A stretch of 64,000 nucleotides of DNA from Quercus robur (Eukaryota > Streptophyta > Magnoliopsida > Fagales > Fagaceae). Under the pieces are notes generated by a model that ran no database searches, was not told where the DNA came from, and was given only the letters and a program-made list of their open reading frames with translations. Every line of letters begins with the position of its first letter. Position 1 is the first letter of the stretch. Location: the NCBI RefSeq assembly GCF_932294415.1, contig NC_065538.1, positions 80,737,834 to 80,801,833 on the forward strand. The letters run 5' to 3'. The position numbers and the translations under genes were made by a program. Shown in pieces: positions 10,355 to 21,133 of this stretch.

Positions 10355-12487
10355 ATGTCTAGTGCGTCAAGTAATCAGTCAGTAGTTCGTGACGGGGCGG
10401 ATTACGAGGAAGTATACCCGTCTGGTCATAAAGACCAAGAGAGTCTGGGCGAAGAGAGGAGTCCATCCGCCTCTTCCTCGTCCTCAACAAATGAGGATAT
10501 GGAGATGGTTGAGCTAGAGGATATTTTTGATGACGGCGAGGATCAGCCATTGAGATCCGTCATTGGTGCTGATGGACTTAGGGAGTTCATCATGCTACCA
10601 GAATGGACGGTGCATAAATTCACATCCGTCATCAAGGAGAAACACTTCAGCACATTTATGTCCATTTTTCAAATTCCAGACTTCATTTCAATCCGTCTAC
10701 CCTACGTATCAGAGAAATGTTATTATGAGGGGGTAGACGGTGTCGGAGTGTACGAACAAATGCTGAAGGCGGGACTTAGGTTTCCATTAAGTACCTTGCA
10801 TAGAGAACTTCTAAAGTATTTGGGTCTGTCCGTCACCCAGATATCCCCGAATGCTTAGAGGTCTTCATAGCAATGGAGATTTTCTATGGTGCTATGACAG
10901 ACGGTGCCAGGAGGCTGACGGTGCGTGAATTTCTTCATTGCTACCGTCCAGATGAAATTGACAGGTCAAGGAGAATGTATAGTTTTGCCAGTAGGAGTCC
11001 ATTGTTGAAGGTCATCTTTGAAACACCCGACTCAAATAGAGACTGGAAGAGTCGTTACTTCTTTCTAGAGGGCGACGGGTGGATGGGTTGTCCAGGGGAG
11101 ACAGAATATATGCCTGTCGACACAACCTGTGGAGTGTTAGATCCATCTCGTATGCATCCGTCCTAATTTGTAAACTCTTTATATATTCGCTCAATTATGA
11201 TTCCTCTTTTAACTGTCCTTTTTTGCAGGTAGACGGTGTCCACAAGTTAGTGTTGAGGAGTTTAGTTTCCTCGAGAAGATTTTTCAAAAGACCAAGCTGG
11301 AGGAAAGAACTTGGGCGAAGTTGGTAAATCCAAATACCATCCACTGGTATTGTGGCGGTCCTGAACCCACTCCGGAAGCCGTCAGATATAACGAAAAAGT
11401 TCACAGACGTAAGTCCGTCAACCTTTATTTTGCATAAATGGCTTCAACTCAGTTAATAACTTTACCCGTCCTTCCTTGTAGAGATGGACGATACTAAGAG
11501 GAGAGCGCTGATAAAATCAAATGCTGCCAAAAGAAAAGAGTCCGGTGAGGTGGTTCCTAAGGGGACGGCTCCGTTGATAAAAAGAAAGCCTCCGTCCAAA
11601 TCTGACCGTCCACTTAAGCAGCAGAAGGTCTCTCTGGAACCCGTCATAGGGTTGATGGCTGAGGGTGTGAAGACCGTCACCCCAGTAAAGCATGGGTCGA
11701 GCAAGGGTTTAATGAAGGCCCCGTCCACAAGCCAAGAAAAGCCTCCTCCTCTCCTTCGTGACGACTCCAAGTATGCCCTGGAGAAGCTTTCATCTATCCT
11801 TTCGTCGGAGGACTACGAGGATTTGGGCAATCACTCGACGGAGGCAATGGGGGAGACGGGTCTCTTTGTTGTTGCACAGGTAATTTTTTGTCCGTCAATT
11901 TTCTCCCGTCCACCCCATCTAGTTTTTGTCTAACACCCTTAACTTGTTTGTTCCAGTCCCTTGTCATGATGAAAGGCCTAATGGATCGGTGCCTTAACCG
12001 TGAAGCGGCCCTGGTACGTGTGCGAGCAAAGGCAAAGCAGACGGAAGACGAGCTGGGTCAACTCAACAAGTGGAAGTCCACTATGGAGAAGAAGTTTGAC
12101 CTTTCTGAGCGGGTTAGGAAAGAGCTAGAGGAAAAGACGGATGAGGCGGGGAAGGCCTTGGAGGTCAAAGAAAAGGAGATCCAAGACCTGAAGGAAAAGC
12201 TCCGTCAGGCTAAGGAGGTAGCGGTCCGTCAATATCGTGATTCCGACGCTTTATTGACCGAGCTGGGGGACTCATTCCTGCAGGGTTTTGACGACACCCT
12301 CCGTCAAGTTAAGAAAGCCTATCCTGAACTAGATGTGTCCATGATAGTTGTTAAGGACCAAGGCCAGACGTCTGCTTTGCCCGTCGCCTCAGAGAACACA
12401 GACGACCTATTCGCGAAGGAGGCGGCTCAAGGCGACCGAGAGTCAACTCCAGCAAAGAATGTCCAAGATGCGGACCCTAAAAAGTAG
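10355..12487 (+). pseudogene. Antisense gene of the second element: gypsy-type transposase-domain protein with coiled coil, four exons
   Basis: Exons 10355-11149, 11229-11408, 11482-11879 and 11957-12487 join in frame with canonical GT-AG introns of 73-79 bp. The acidic Ser-rich N-terminus is followed by a domain with GLRFPLSTLHRELLKYLGLS and FLEGDGWMGCPG, typical of the putative gypsy-type transposon (Transposase_28-like) family. A Lys/Pro-rich linker and a C-terminal coiled coil (about 11990-12240) end at TAG 12485. Only two lesions are visible, both near 10856: a TAG where the family has Trp, and a missing base that moves the frame into the segment starting at 10873. The rest is open across four exons, much better preserved than gag-pol nearby. 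The role is unknown. Lys-rich stretches hint at a nuclear protein, which is inference. Confidence 0.75.
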
Positions 12488-12959
12488 ACAGTTTTTTTTT
12501 TTAGAACAATTCGTCCTTAATTTTGTGTATTATACAATTACCCTCTGAGGGTTTTATCCGTCAATGTTTTATTTCCTAATTTTTATGCCTGTTTTATTAA
12601 TCTTTATTATTTGAAAGTTGCATAAATATCCATCCTCTTAAGTTGTTCGAAGAACTGGCCATCTTTATGGACTTGCATAGTTTTAGTTTTTGGATGAAGC
12701 GCCCTTGTAGTTTATTCCTTCTTTCATTGTGGACTTGTAATTTTCACCTAGAGGGGTGATCCATGCAGTTGACGGGCTTGTATCCGTCTATTTAGAACTA
12801 GTTGTTACCCGTTCGTTTTATGGGCTAGTCGTCACCCGTGTATTTATGGACTTTATTGTCACCCGTTTAGGATGATTCGTTAATTTTGTGGAGTTTTCAA
12901 TTTATAGATGGTCTGTCCACTTTTTTGGGGTTTGTAATAAATTTAACCTATTTGTGACC
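12488..12959. other. 3' flank of the antisense gene with degenerate repeat units
   Basis: No gene. From about 12750 the text shows decayed relatives of the 46-bp unit that becomes regular further right, with recurring GACGGG, ACCCGT and GGACTT words. Confidence 0.55.
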
Positions 12960-13590
12960 CGTCCATTTTGTGGACTTGGCGATTATATCCGCCTTATGGG
13001 TGGTCCGTCTACTTTGTGGACTACAAATATCTCCACCCTATGCGTGATCCGTCCAGTTTGTGGAGTTTGTAAATATTCTCACCCTATGGATGATCCGTCC
13101 ACTTTGTGGACTTCGTAAATATTCTCACCCTATGGATGATCCGTCCAATTTGCAGACTTTGTAAATACTCTCACCCTGTGGGTGATCCGTCCACTTTGTG
13201 GACTTTGTAAATACTCACCCTATGGGTGATCCATCCACTTTGTAGACTTTGTAAATATTCTCACCCTGTGGATGATTCGTCCACTTTGTGGACTTTGTAA
13301 ATATTCTCACCTTGTGGGTGATCCGTCCATTTTGTGGACTTTGAAATTAATCTCACCCTGTGGGTGATCCGACCACTTTGTGGACTTTGTAAATATTCTC
13401 ACCCTGTGGGTGATCCGTCCACTTTATGGACTTTGAAATTATTCTCATCCTGTGGGTGATCTGTCCACTTTGTGGACTTTGTAAATATTCTCACCCTGTG
13501 GGTGATTCGTCCATTTTGTGGACTTTGAAATTATTCTCACCCTATGGGTGATCCATCCACTTTGTGGACTTTGGTAGTCATCTACACCCA
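12960..13590. repeat. 46-bp tandem array between the antisense gene and integrase
   Basis: The unit, about 46 bp, contains GTGATCCGTCCACTTTGTGG followed by a TTTGTAAATATTCTCACCC-type half. It repeats about 13 times with point changes and small indels. Arrays in the region between integrase and the 3' LTR are known from Tat elements and have been proposed as seeds of plant satellites. Here the array lies where the 3' UTRs of pol and of the antisense gene would converge. Confidence 0.9.
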
Positions 13591-13815
13591 CGGTTATCCG
13601 TCCTTTTTTGAGAATTTAAGTAGAAAAACACGGTTGTGTCTGAATAATTCCTTTTTTTAAAAAAAGAAAATGCGTTTGTAGGAAAAGTACCTGCCCCCTT
13701 GGGCTTAAAAAGGCACAAAATATTGTAGCAAAAATTATTAAAGGAAAACTAGTAATTGTAGCTAAAATTAAATAAACTGGGAAATTGGGGATCATTGCTG
13801 TTTCTCATATTATCT

Positions 13816-15043
13816 CTACTGGTAGTATTTCCGTAGATGCTCCGTGTTCCGTGGGTGCTGCAGCTTTTGTCCGTCCATCGTCTCGAGGTGGTAGGTGCCT
13901 TTCCTCTGCCATGACACGATCCTGTAGGGTCCTTCCCAGTTAGGGCCGAGCTTTCCTTGCGAAGGATCTTTAGCGGAACCCATTACTTTTCGTAGTACAA
14001 GATCACCAACCTGAAAGTCCCTATGCTTTGGTGTTGTAGTGTTTTGCCATAAGATTCTGATAACGCGCCAATCTCTGCTCTGCTGCCGCTCTGACTTCGT
14101 CCACTAGGTCGAGCTGGAGGCGCATGGCTTCTTCGTTCTTATCTTCGTCGTAGCTCTCCACTCGAGAGCTCGTGAGCCCCACTTCTGCGGGAATGACAGC
14201 TTCAGTTCCATATGCAAGTCGAAATGGTGTCTCTCTAGTGGGTGTTCTTGTCGTGATCCGGTATGCCTATAGGACGCTCGGTAGTTCGTCTGGCCAAATA
14301 CCCTTTACCCCCTCGAACCGGGTCTTGATTATCTTGTGCAAGGACCTGTTCGTGACTTCAACTTGCCCATTTGCCTGCTGGTGTGTGGGCGACGAGTAGT
14401 GATTCTTGATCCCTAATTTCAAGCAGAAGTCTCTGAATTTGCTGTTGTCGAATTGGTTACCGTTGTCAGAAACTAGTACTCTGGGTATCCTGTACCTGCA
14501 TATGATATTCCTCCAGACAAAACTTCGGATGTTCTTCTCCGTGATGGTGGCTAAGGCTTCCGCTTCTACCCACTTAGTGAAGTAGTCTATGCCAACTACC
14601 AGGAATTTTAGCTGCCTGATCGCCGTCGGGAATAGGCCCATGATATCCAGTCCCCATTGTGCGAACGGCCAGGGTGCCGTCATAGGGGTCAGTTCTTCGG
14701 ACGGTTGTCTGATGAAATTGCTGAACCTCTGGCATTTGTCACAGGACTTGACATAAGCTTGTGCGTCCTTCAGCATTGTAGGCCAGTAGTATCCTGCTCG
14801 GATCAACTTGTGTACTAATGATCATGCGCCTGAGTGGTTTCCGTAGATACCCTCATGTACTTTTCTCATTACGTAATTTGCTTCCTCGTGGCCTAAACAC
14901 CTCAGGTATGGTCAAGAGAACCCTTTTTTATATAAGACGTCTTTCATCAGCACAAACCGTGATGCCTGGACCTTCAACTTTCTTGCGGCACCCTTCTCGT
15001 CCGGTAACACGCCGGTTTTTAGGTAGGATATCAATGGCATAGT
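13816..15043 (-). pseudogene. Integrase of the second Tat-type element
   Basis: Read on minus. An N-terminal zinc-finger region with CDKCQRF is followed by the catalytic core: Asp in WGLDIMG, Asp in SDNGNQF and Glu in NGQVEVTN, so the D,D-35-E triad is present. The C-terminal part (KVMGSAKDPSQGKLGPNWEG) runs to a stop at 13816. Breaks are TGA at 15044 (family Trp), two TGA codons at about 14824 and 14904 where CGA would restore Arg, TAG at 14265-14267 (family Trp), and a one-base shift near 14030. The enzyme would insert cDNA into the genome. It is not functional as it stands. Confidence 0.85.
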
Positions 15044-15417
15044 TCAATTGCATTCAGAGTCTACTTCCTGCATACTTATTCCATCATCGATAAGTAAGGA
15101 GAGTTGGACGAATGATAATACCTGTTCGGGGACAAGCATAAACTCGGCTGATGCGGCTTTTGCTAGATGGTCGGTACATTCATTTTCTTCCCTTGGGATC
15201 TGAACGAATTTGACTTCAAGGTCGCTGATTCGGTATTTTACTTCTTCTAGATACCTCTTCATTCTATCATTCTTGCACTCGTAGTCCCCATTGATCTGAC
15301 TCATTACCACCTGTGAATCGTAGTGTACGACCATGTTTTCTGCACCCGCAGCCTTTGCGAGGTCTAGCCCTGCCACCAAGGCTTCGTATTCTGCCTCGTT
15401 GTTGGTTGTGGGGAAAT
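15044..15417 (-). pseudogene. Distal half of the second (archaeal-type) RNase H, second element
   Basis: The minus strand carries NNEAEYEALVAGLDLAKA and then VHYDSQVVMSQINGDYECKN, the distal half of the extra RNase H that defines Tat-lineage elements. Its proximal half, with YIDGSSNRRARGAG, lies on plus at about 18190-18290. The split falls at FPT, where both strands share the 11 bp ATTTCCCCACA (18291-18301, reversed at 15407-15417). This is one junction of an internal inversion. Confidence 0.85.
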
Positions 15418-16222
15418 AGGTACAAAAATTCCACCGCGTGCTTAATGAGCATCAAGCAGCGAGAAGACGAGACGCTGCGGTCCTACATAACTCGTTTCAA
15501 CAAGGAGGCCCTTTCAATTGAAGAAGCGGTCGATAAGATACTCGTAGCTGCATTCACTAACGGATTGCGGAAGGGTAAGTTTTTGTTTTCTTTATACAAG
15601 AATGACCTAAAGACCATGTCGGACATACTCTACAGAGCCACCAAATACATGAACGCAGAAGATGCATTGCTAGCCCGCAAGGAGAAGCCCAGGAAGAGGG
15701 AGAGACAGGAGGACACACGACAGGATAGGGGGCGAAAGGTTGCTAGAACCAGAGATCAACGAGATGAAAGGCACCCTAGACCCCCCACTGGAAAGTTCAC
15801 CAACTTCACCCCATTAACCACCCCGATAGATCAAGTCTTGATGCTGATCAAAGATGAAGGAGCACTGACGTTCCCTGGTAATCTAAAGGGAGCTCCCAAC
15901 AAGAGGCCAAGGGACAAGTATTATCGCTTTCACCGTGACCACGGGCACGACATAGCGAACTACTACAATCTGAAACAGTAGATTGAGGCCCTTATTAGAC
16001 AAGGGAAGCTACAAAGGTTCGTTAGCAAGGAAGAACCGATCCGCCCCAGGAACAGGCCCCACGACGGGAGAACGAGCGCCCTAGACCATCTATAGGGGAC
16101 ATAAGAATGATTGTAAGGGGCACAACCACAGCTGGATCTTCCAAAAAAGCCCGCAAAACCTACCTCAGAATGGTCCATAGCGTCCAACTTACAGCATCCG
16201 TACCTAAGATGCTGACACACTT
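15418..16222 (+). pseudogene. Gag (C-terminal part), second Tat-type element
   Basis: Starts abruptly inside the gag domain (KQREDETLRSYITRFNKEA, then LRKGKFLFSLYKND and YMNAEDAL). It continues through a basic stretch to a Cys-less knuckle region YYRFHRDHGHDIANYYNLKQ. The N-terminal half of gag is missing exactly at the inversion junction. TAG at 15979 stands where the family has Gln, and the frame shifts soon after. Gag would form the particle. This copy lies opposite to the element's own direction because of the inversion. Confidence 0.8.
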
Positions 16223-16654
16223 GTGGTCAGCTTGCAAATAGGGGATTATAACATGCATCGGGTCCTCGTCGACAACGGCAGCTCAGCGAACATCCTATAT
16301 TACCCGGCATTCCAGCAAATGAGGATTGACAGAGAACGGTTAACCCCAACGAATGCCCCACTCGTGGGATTTGGGGGAACGAACGTGTTCCCCTTGGGTG
16401 CAATAACACTATCTGTGACTACAGGTGACTATCCTCAGCAGATCACTAAGGAGGTAATGTTTCTCGTAGTCGACTGCTCGTCTGCCTACAATGCCATTCT
16501 CGGACGGCCCACTCTCAATTCCTGGAAGGCGGTGACTTCAACATACCACTTGATGATTAAGTTCCCGACGGAGTATGGGGTGGGAGAACTGCGAGGAAAT
16601 CAAATAGCAGCACGGGAATGCTATATTGCCATGTTAGAAATGGAGGATCAATAG
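16223..16654 (+). pseudogene. Aspartic protease, second Tat-type element
   Basis: The motif LVDNGSSANILY is the catalytic Asp loop in the DNGSS form common in this lineage. AILGRPTLNSW further on is the second conserved block. TAG at 16652 probably replaces a Gln codon, since the frame continues QTMCIGEQR beyond it. It would cleave the gag-pol polyprotein. Confidence 0.85.
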
Positions 16655-18290
16655 CAAACAATGTGTATCGGAGAGCAACGAGCACTAGCAAAGTCGGTTG
16701 AAGAGCTGGAAGAGGTGTGACTTGATGACACATGGCCAGAACGGACGACTAAAATTGGCACACTAGCTAGTTGGCCGGTGCGCCAAACGCTCACGACTTT
16801 CCTCAGAGATAACCGAGACGTGTTCGCCTGGAGTCATGAAGACATGCCAGGAATCGACCCTTCAGTCATAGTCCACAAGTTAAATGTGTCGCCCTCATTC
16901 CCTCCAATCTGACAAAAGAAACGAGTCTTCGCACAGGAGCGGGACAAGGCCATAGCTGAGGAAGTTCGAAAGTTACTAGAGACAGGTTTCATCCGGGAAG
17001 TATATTACCCCGATTGGTTGGCAAACGTCGTCATGGTTAAAAAGGCCAACGGAAACTAGAGGATGTGCGTAGATTTCACGGACCTCAACAAGACTTGCCC
17101 TAAAGACAGCTACCCGCTCCCACGGATAGATACCCTGGTAGATTCAACTGCGAGACACCAACCCCTAAGTTTTATGGACGCTTTCTCAGGCTACAACCAG
17201 ATCAGGATGGACGAATCTGATCAAGAGAAGACTTCCTTCGTTACAAGTCAGGGATTATTCTGCTACAAGGTGATGCCTTTCGGACTTAAAAATGCTGGGG
17301 TAACATACCAAAGGCTATTGAACAAGATGTTCGCACACCAGATTGGCAGAAACGTACAGGTTTATGTTGACGACATGTTGGTAAAAAGCCTGCATGAAGT
17401 TGATCACCTAGACAACCTCAGGGAGACATTTGACACACTCCGATCATTCAACATGAAGCTGAATCCAAACAAGTGCGCGTTCGGAGTGACGGCCGGGAAA
17501 TTCTCGGGCTTCATGGTGTCCCAAAGAGGAATAGAGGTCAACCTAGAGAAGGTGCAGGCCATAATGGAGTTAGAGCCACCAAGGACGGTTAAGAAGGTCC
17601 AAAGTTTGAACAGAAAGATTACAGCCTTAAACAGGTTCGTCTCAAGGGCGACAGACAAGTGTCTACCCTTCTTCCGCACTCTAAGGAAATCATTCGAGTG
17701 GACGGATGAATGCCAGACAACATTCAATGACTTAAAGGCATATCTCTCATCTCCACTGTTGCTCAGTCCATCCATGTCGAGAGAAGAGCTTTACCTATAT
17801 TTAGCTGTTTCACAAGTTGCTGTAAGCGCAGCTTTGGTACGAGAGGAGGATGGATCTCAGAAACCAGTCTACTTTACTAGCCGAGCACTCCGAGGGGCAG
17901 AAGAGAGATACCCTTAGATGGAGAAGTTCGCTTTCGCGTTGATAATTGCGGCGCGAAGACTTGAGTCATACTTCCAAGCGCATACCATCGTTGTCTTAAC
18001 GGACAAGCCATTAAGAAAAGCCATGAGTAGCCCAGAAGCAGCAGGAAGAATGGCTTTGTGGGCAGTAGAGCTGAGAGAATTTGACATCCAATACCACCCG
18101 CGGATGGCCGTAAAAGGGCAGGTAGTAGCTGACTTCATCATCGAATTCACTCTCGGAGACGGCCAGGTGGCGGAGGAGAAAAGACAATGGAATATCTATA
18201 TAGACGGATCTTCGAATAGACGAGCCAGAGGAGCCGGCGTAGTGATCCAAACCCCAAAGGGAGATAAGATCCAATGTATGATCCGACTGG
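16655..18290 (+). pseudogene. Reverse transcriptase, RNase H and proximal half of the second RNase H, second element
   Basis: RT shows CVDFTDLNKTCPKDSYPLP, FSGYNQI, VMPFGLKNAG and the catalytic YVDDM at 17361-17375. RNase H follows with SRALRGAEERYP, LTDKPLRKAM and VVADFI. The second, archaeal-type RNase H begins at YIDGSSNRRARGAG and is cut at 18291. In-frame stops at 16718 (TGA), 16911 (TGA), 17057 (TAG, between NGN and RMCVDF where Trp is conserved) and 17915 (TAG) all fit C-to-T or G-to-A changes. The enzyme copies element RNA into DNA. The coding block is inverted relative to the LTRs. Confidence 0.88.
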
Positions 18291-18294
18291 ATTT

Positions 18295-18311
18295 CCCCAC
18301 ACACGGCACCA
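18295..18311 (-). promoter_or_regulatory. Primer-binding site of the second element
   Basis: Read on minus, TGGTGCCGTGTGTGGGG begins two bases inside the right LTR. It resembles the primer site of the first element, and its far end merges with the inverted RNase H sequence at the shared ATTTCCCCACA. Confidence 0.75.
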
Positions 18312-18313
18312 AC

Positions 18314-18840
18314 TGATGATGCCGTAAAATCACCAGTGAGCTACACGATCCTCGCAGACTCGAAATAGCGACCTACAAAAAGAAATAAGTGATCTAACAA
18401 AGGGCACCGGTGTGGTGCCGGCCAAATACCCTCCGAAGGTCAAGTTAGAAGTATTCTCAACTCTAGAGTGCTAGAGAAGGGAAAATTATGCGTACCTTGA
18501 TTTGTGAGGGTATTGGGGCTTTTATAGTAGTAAAAGGTTGGCCTCTCTTCCTTGATGTAGAAGTCTTTTCCTTATAGGAATCCTCTTAAGTAACCCCAAA
18601 CGTTATGGACAAGACATTTCCTTGTAGAGAGGGTTTTTCATTAACGTGCATATCTTCCGGAATTCTCCTTGCACTAGGGTTCCGATTTCCTTTGGGATTC
18701 TACTACAGTCAAGCGTGTCTAACAAGTATTTTAAGTTAGGCTTCCTACTAGGCCCTGGGCTTACCTATTCTCGGCCCATGGGCTAAGATCCGTCAAGCCC
18801 ATCATGGTGAAGGTCCGTCATGCCAATTTTTACCCCTTCA
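18314..18840 (-). repeat. 5' LTR of the second Tat-type element
   Basis: 527 bp, same ends as 9240-9766, followed by the target-site copy CCACC and then the kinase exon. Confidence 0.93.
18519..18526 (-). promoter_or_regulatory. TATA box in the LTR promoter
   Basis: TATAAAAG on the minus strand inside the 5' LTR, conserved in the other LTR. It fits transcription of the element toward lower coordinates. Confidence 0.55.
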
Positions 18841-20089
18841 CCACCATTCATATGTAGTCTCCACAATGTCCATCAATTCACCATACCACGCCAAGCAACG
18901 GGTCCCCTTCCCATCAATATTCATGCTGATAAAAGCTGTGCAAGAGCAATTACTCAAGCATGCCTGCTCGCATTCTGAGCTACTCATACTCATGTACATC
19001 CACGCTGCATTGAATGAAACTGGACCCTTCAAACGTGTCACCTTCACAAACCCTTCCCCATTTCCACACATAGAAAACCCCAACTGCTTCCTTACACACC
19101 CCTCAGAACCATCTCTGTGATACCAATCCTTTGGTGACTTGGGTTCATACCCTGTCAAACACGTACACTCAAACTTATTAATTCTGTCATCCGAATCAGG
19201 AATACATTTACCATTTGAACCAGCGTCCATAGTTGTCACACTGGTATTTAGGTGCTGACCAGAATTCCTTCCATTGCAGATCACCATCATTCCACATAAG
19301 GTGCTGGAGCAATCCAGAGTTGTCAATTACTAGTCTAGAAATAATGGAGGGGTCGTCCAAAAAGTATGCGTAAGATACCTCGTCTTTGTTGTTAATAAAA
19401 TCGCACGTTAAACCCGATAAGACTGTTGCTGCTGCTGCTGATGTTTGCCACGGCCATGGACCTGACCGCCAATATAGAGTCGAAGAACCCTTATACAAGA
19501 GGAATTGTGGAGAGCCAGTAGCATTCATCTTATAGAAGCAGTCCCCAGTTCCGGGGTCATCTTGCGACTTCCAAGATGTCAAAAACCTGTCTAGCCCTGT
19601 TATCTGATTCAACCCAAGCCTCATTCCTGGAAGCAATGTGTCTGTAGGATGATCAAAGCTTTGCCATATCACCTTTTTGTTATTTCCCTGGAACAATACC
19701 AGATTGCCTGAATCTTGAAGCTGTGCAACAGAGGAGGTTGTCCCCTGGATAGACACATTTGTTGACCAAAGAAGACGGTTAGAACTGTCATGGAGGACAA
19801 GGTTTCCATACTGGTTGATGGAGAGAACTCCGGAGGAATCAATAATAGGATCATTCCTGTTTGCCACCCACACTATAGTTTGATTTGCCACTTTGACAAA
19901 CCATATACCAAGATACCGGTAGCTAGAGTTGCCGGGACTGAAGAAGCCTAAGGAAAAATTATTTTTGTTGGAAATCAAAAACTGGCCATCCTTGATGGAT
20001 TGGTCTGGTGTTAAGGTGTCAACGGAAGTGCAAAATTGGAAGAAAAGCATGACCAGAACCAACGACATGACCATGTTTTTAGCATCCAT
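18841..20089 (-). pseudogene. 5' part of kinase copy 1 (signal peptide, lectin, S-locus and PAN domains)
   Basis: Begins MDAKNMVMSLVLVMLFFQFC, a hydrophobic signal peptide. A B-type lectin domain follows (GFFSPGNSSYRYLGIWF, VWVANRNDPI, NLVLHDSSNRLLWSTN, WQSFDHPTDTLLPGM). Next come the S-locus glycoprotein domain (SWKSQDDPGTGDCF, YWRSGPWPW) and an EGF/PAN region rich in Cys (CEQACLSNCSCTAF, CLAWYGELMDI). A net 2-bp loss near 19215-19235 shifts the frame after CDNYG. At 18841 the exon is cut by the retroelement and resumes at 9239. In the family this ectodomain senses extracellular ligands. The specific role is unknown and this copy is non-functional. Confidence 0.9.
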
Positions 20090-20179
20090 GTTTGTGTGCA
20101 GTGGTCTTTTATTTTTGGTTGGAAAAAATATATTGATATTTGGTTTGATTGAGGATTCTGAAGTCTCCTTACAAAAAAG

Positions 20180-20215
<36 letters not shown>

Positions 20216-21133
20216 ATTATGAAGTCTTATCTCTCTGGTCCCTGTCTATGAATATTTATATTTCAAACCAAAAAGTAGCGCGCTTATCAAAATGGATGTT
20301 GGATCAGGTCAACAAGCCAGTTTACACAGTCACCAAGGTATTCTCGGTGTCAATTTCCAGTAAAGGATTTTGTCAACTTTTTTTTTTTTGTCAACTTGAA
20401 AAATATTTTAGCAACTTAATGATGGCTAGAGTGACATGATAACTTTTAGCATGTATTACTTTTTTTTTTTTTTTTTTTTTTTTTCTTGAATACTTTAGCA
20501 TGTATTACTTGAGTAATTGATAGCTTGATGTTGAAATTGTGGCTTGACTTTGATAATCAGTCGATAGCAATTTCGTGAATAGCAAGGACATGCATGTCCT
20601 CCTAACCACGTAGGACAAGACAAGTGTGGCCCAAGTAATTTAGCCGATGGAAATATGCTAAGAGTGTGTTTGGATATCGCTTATTCTGTTGAAAATTGAA
20701 AATACTGTAACAAACTAATTTTTAAATGTATGAATGGTGTCGTGAGATCTATTTTTAATAAAATTTTGTTGAAAAAAGAGGTTTGTGAGTCTCGTGAACA
20801 GTGCACGAGACTCACTGAACAGTGCCCAAAGCCAGAGAAACGCGCTTCAAAAAAAAAAAAAAAAAAAAACGCAAACACGATAAGCTAAATCCAAACAGGT
20901 ATTAAGTTATACTTAGTTTAGGACTTGTGGTAGTTTCTGGCCTATGCCATTATATATACTAAGTGTTTAAAAGTTGATATATTGCTGAATCAAGTAAATT
21001 CTATGTGTCTAGTTTTTTTTTTTTTTTTTCCACAACATTTGATTAAGTTGGCAAATGAGGAGTCCAGAAAATGGGCTGAGATTGGCTTATTGGTAATTTG
21101 GCATTTTGATTTATCTTGGACCAACTCCACAGC
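20090..21133. other. Upstream flank of kinase copy 1 with GA repeat, T tracts and a MITE
   Basis: No gene. A GA run at about 20178-20212 and a long T run at 20461-20484 stand out. From about 20420 and again at 21040-21115 the sequence matches the upstream region of kinase copy 2 (about 48680-48790), for example AGTTGGCA followed by GTCCAGAAAAT. The tandem duplication therefore extends past the genes. Confidence 0.65.
20667..20897. mobile_element. Second copy of the 6901-7225 MITE family
   Basis: The left end GTTTGGATATCGCTTAT and the right end, reversed, form an imperfect inverted repeat. The interior shares the order TTTTTAAATGT, GTCGTG, GTGAACAGTGCACGA and a long A run with the copy near 7 kb. 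Limits are approximate. Confidence 0.65.

Larger units (their letters stand above)
9240..18840 (-). mobile_element. Tat-type Ty3/gypsy LTR retrotransposon inserted in kinase copy 1, internally inverted
   Basis: LTRs of 527 bp each (9240-9766, 18314-18840) start TGATGATGCC and end CCCCTTCA. They are flanked by CCACT (9235-9239) and CCACC (18841-18845), a 5-bp target duplication with one mismatch. Copy 2 of the kinase shows the empty site. The primer site (18295-18311), polypurine tract (9767-9785) and LTR TATA box all read on minus, so the element points left. Integrase and the distal half of the second RNase H are on minus as expected, but gag, protease, RT and RNase H (15418-18290) are on plus, that is, inverted. 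A spliced antisense gene (10355-12487) and a 46-bp tandem array lie between integrase and the 3' LTR. I hand-counted about 25 LTR differences in 527 bp. The two RNase H domains in series point to the Tat lineage. Confidence 0.92.

Noticed and set aside
11012..11770. Minus-strand open frames overlapping the antisense gene of the second element
   Set aside because: Shadows of the plus-strand exons, which have splice borders and family motifs.
9240..18840. Two nested elements instead of one inverted element
   Set aside because: The two LTRs pair with one target duplication, the split RNase H halves are complementary pieces of one domain, and the junctions share an 11-bp inverted homology. No second pair of LTRs exists inside.
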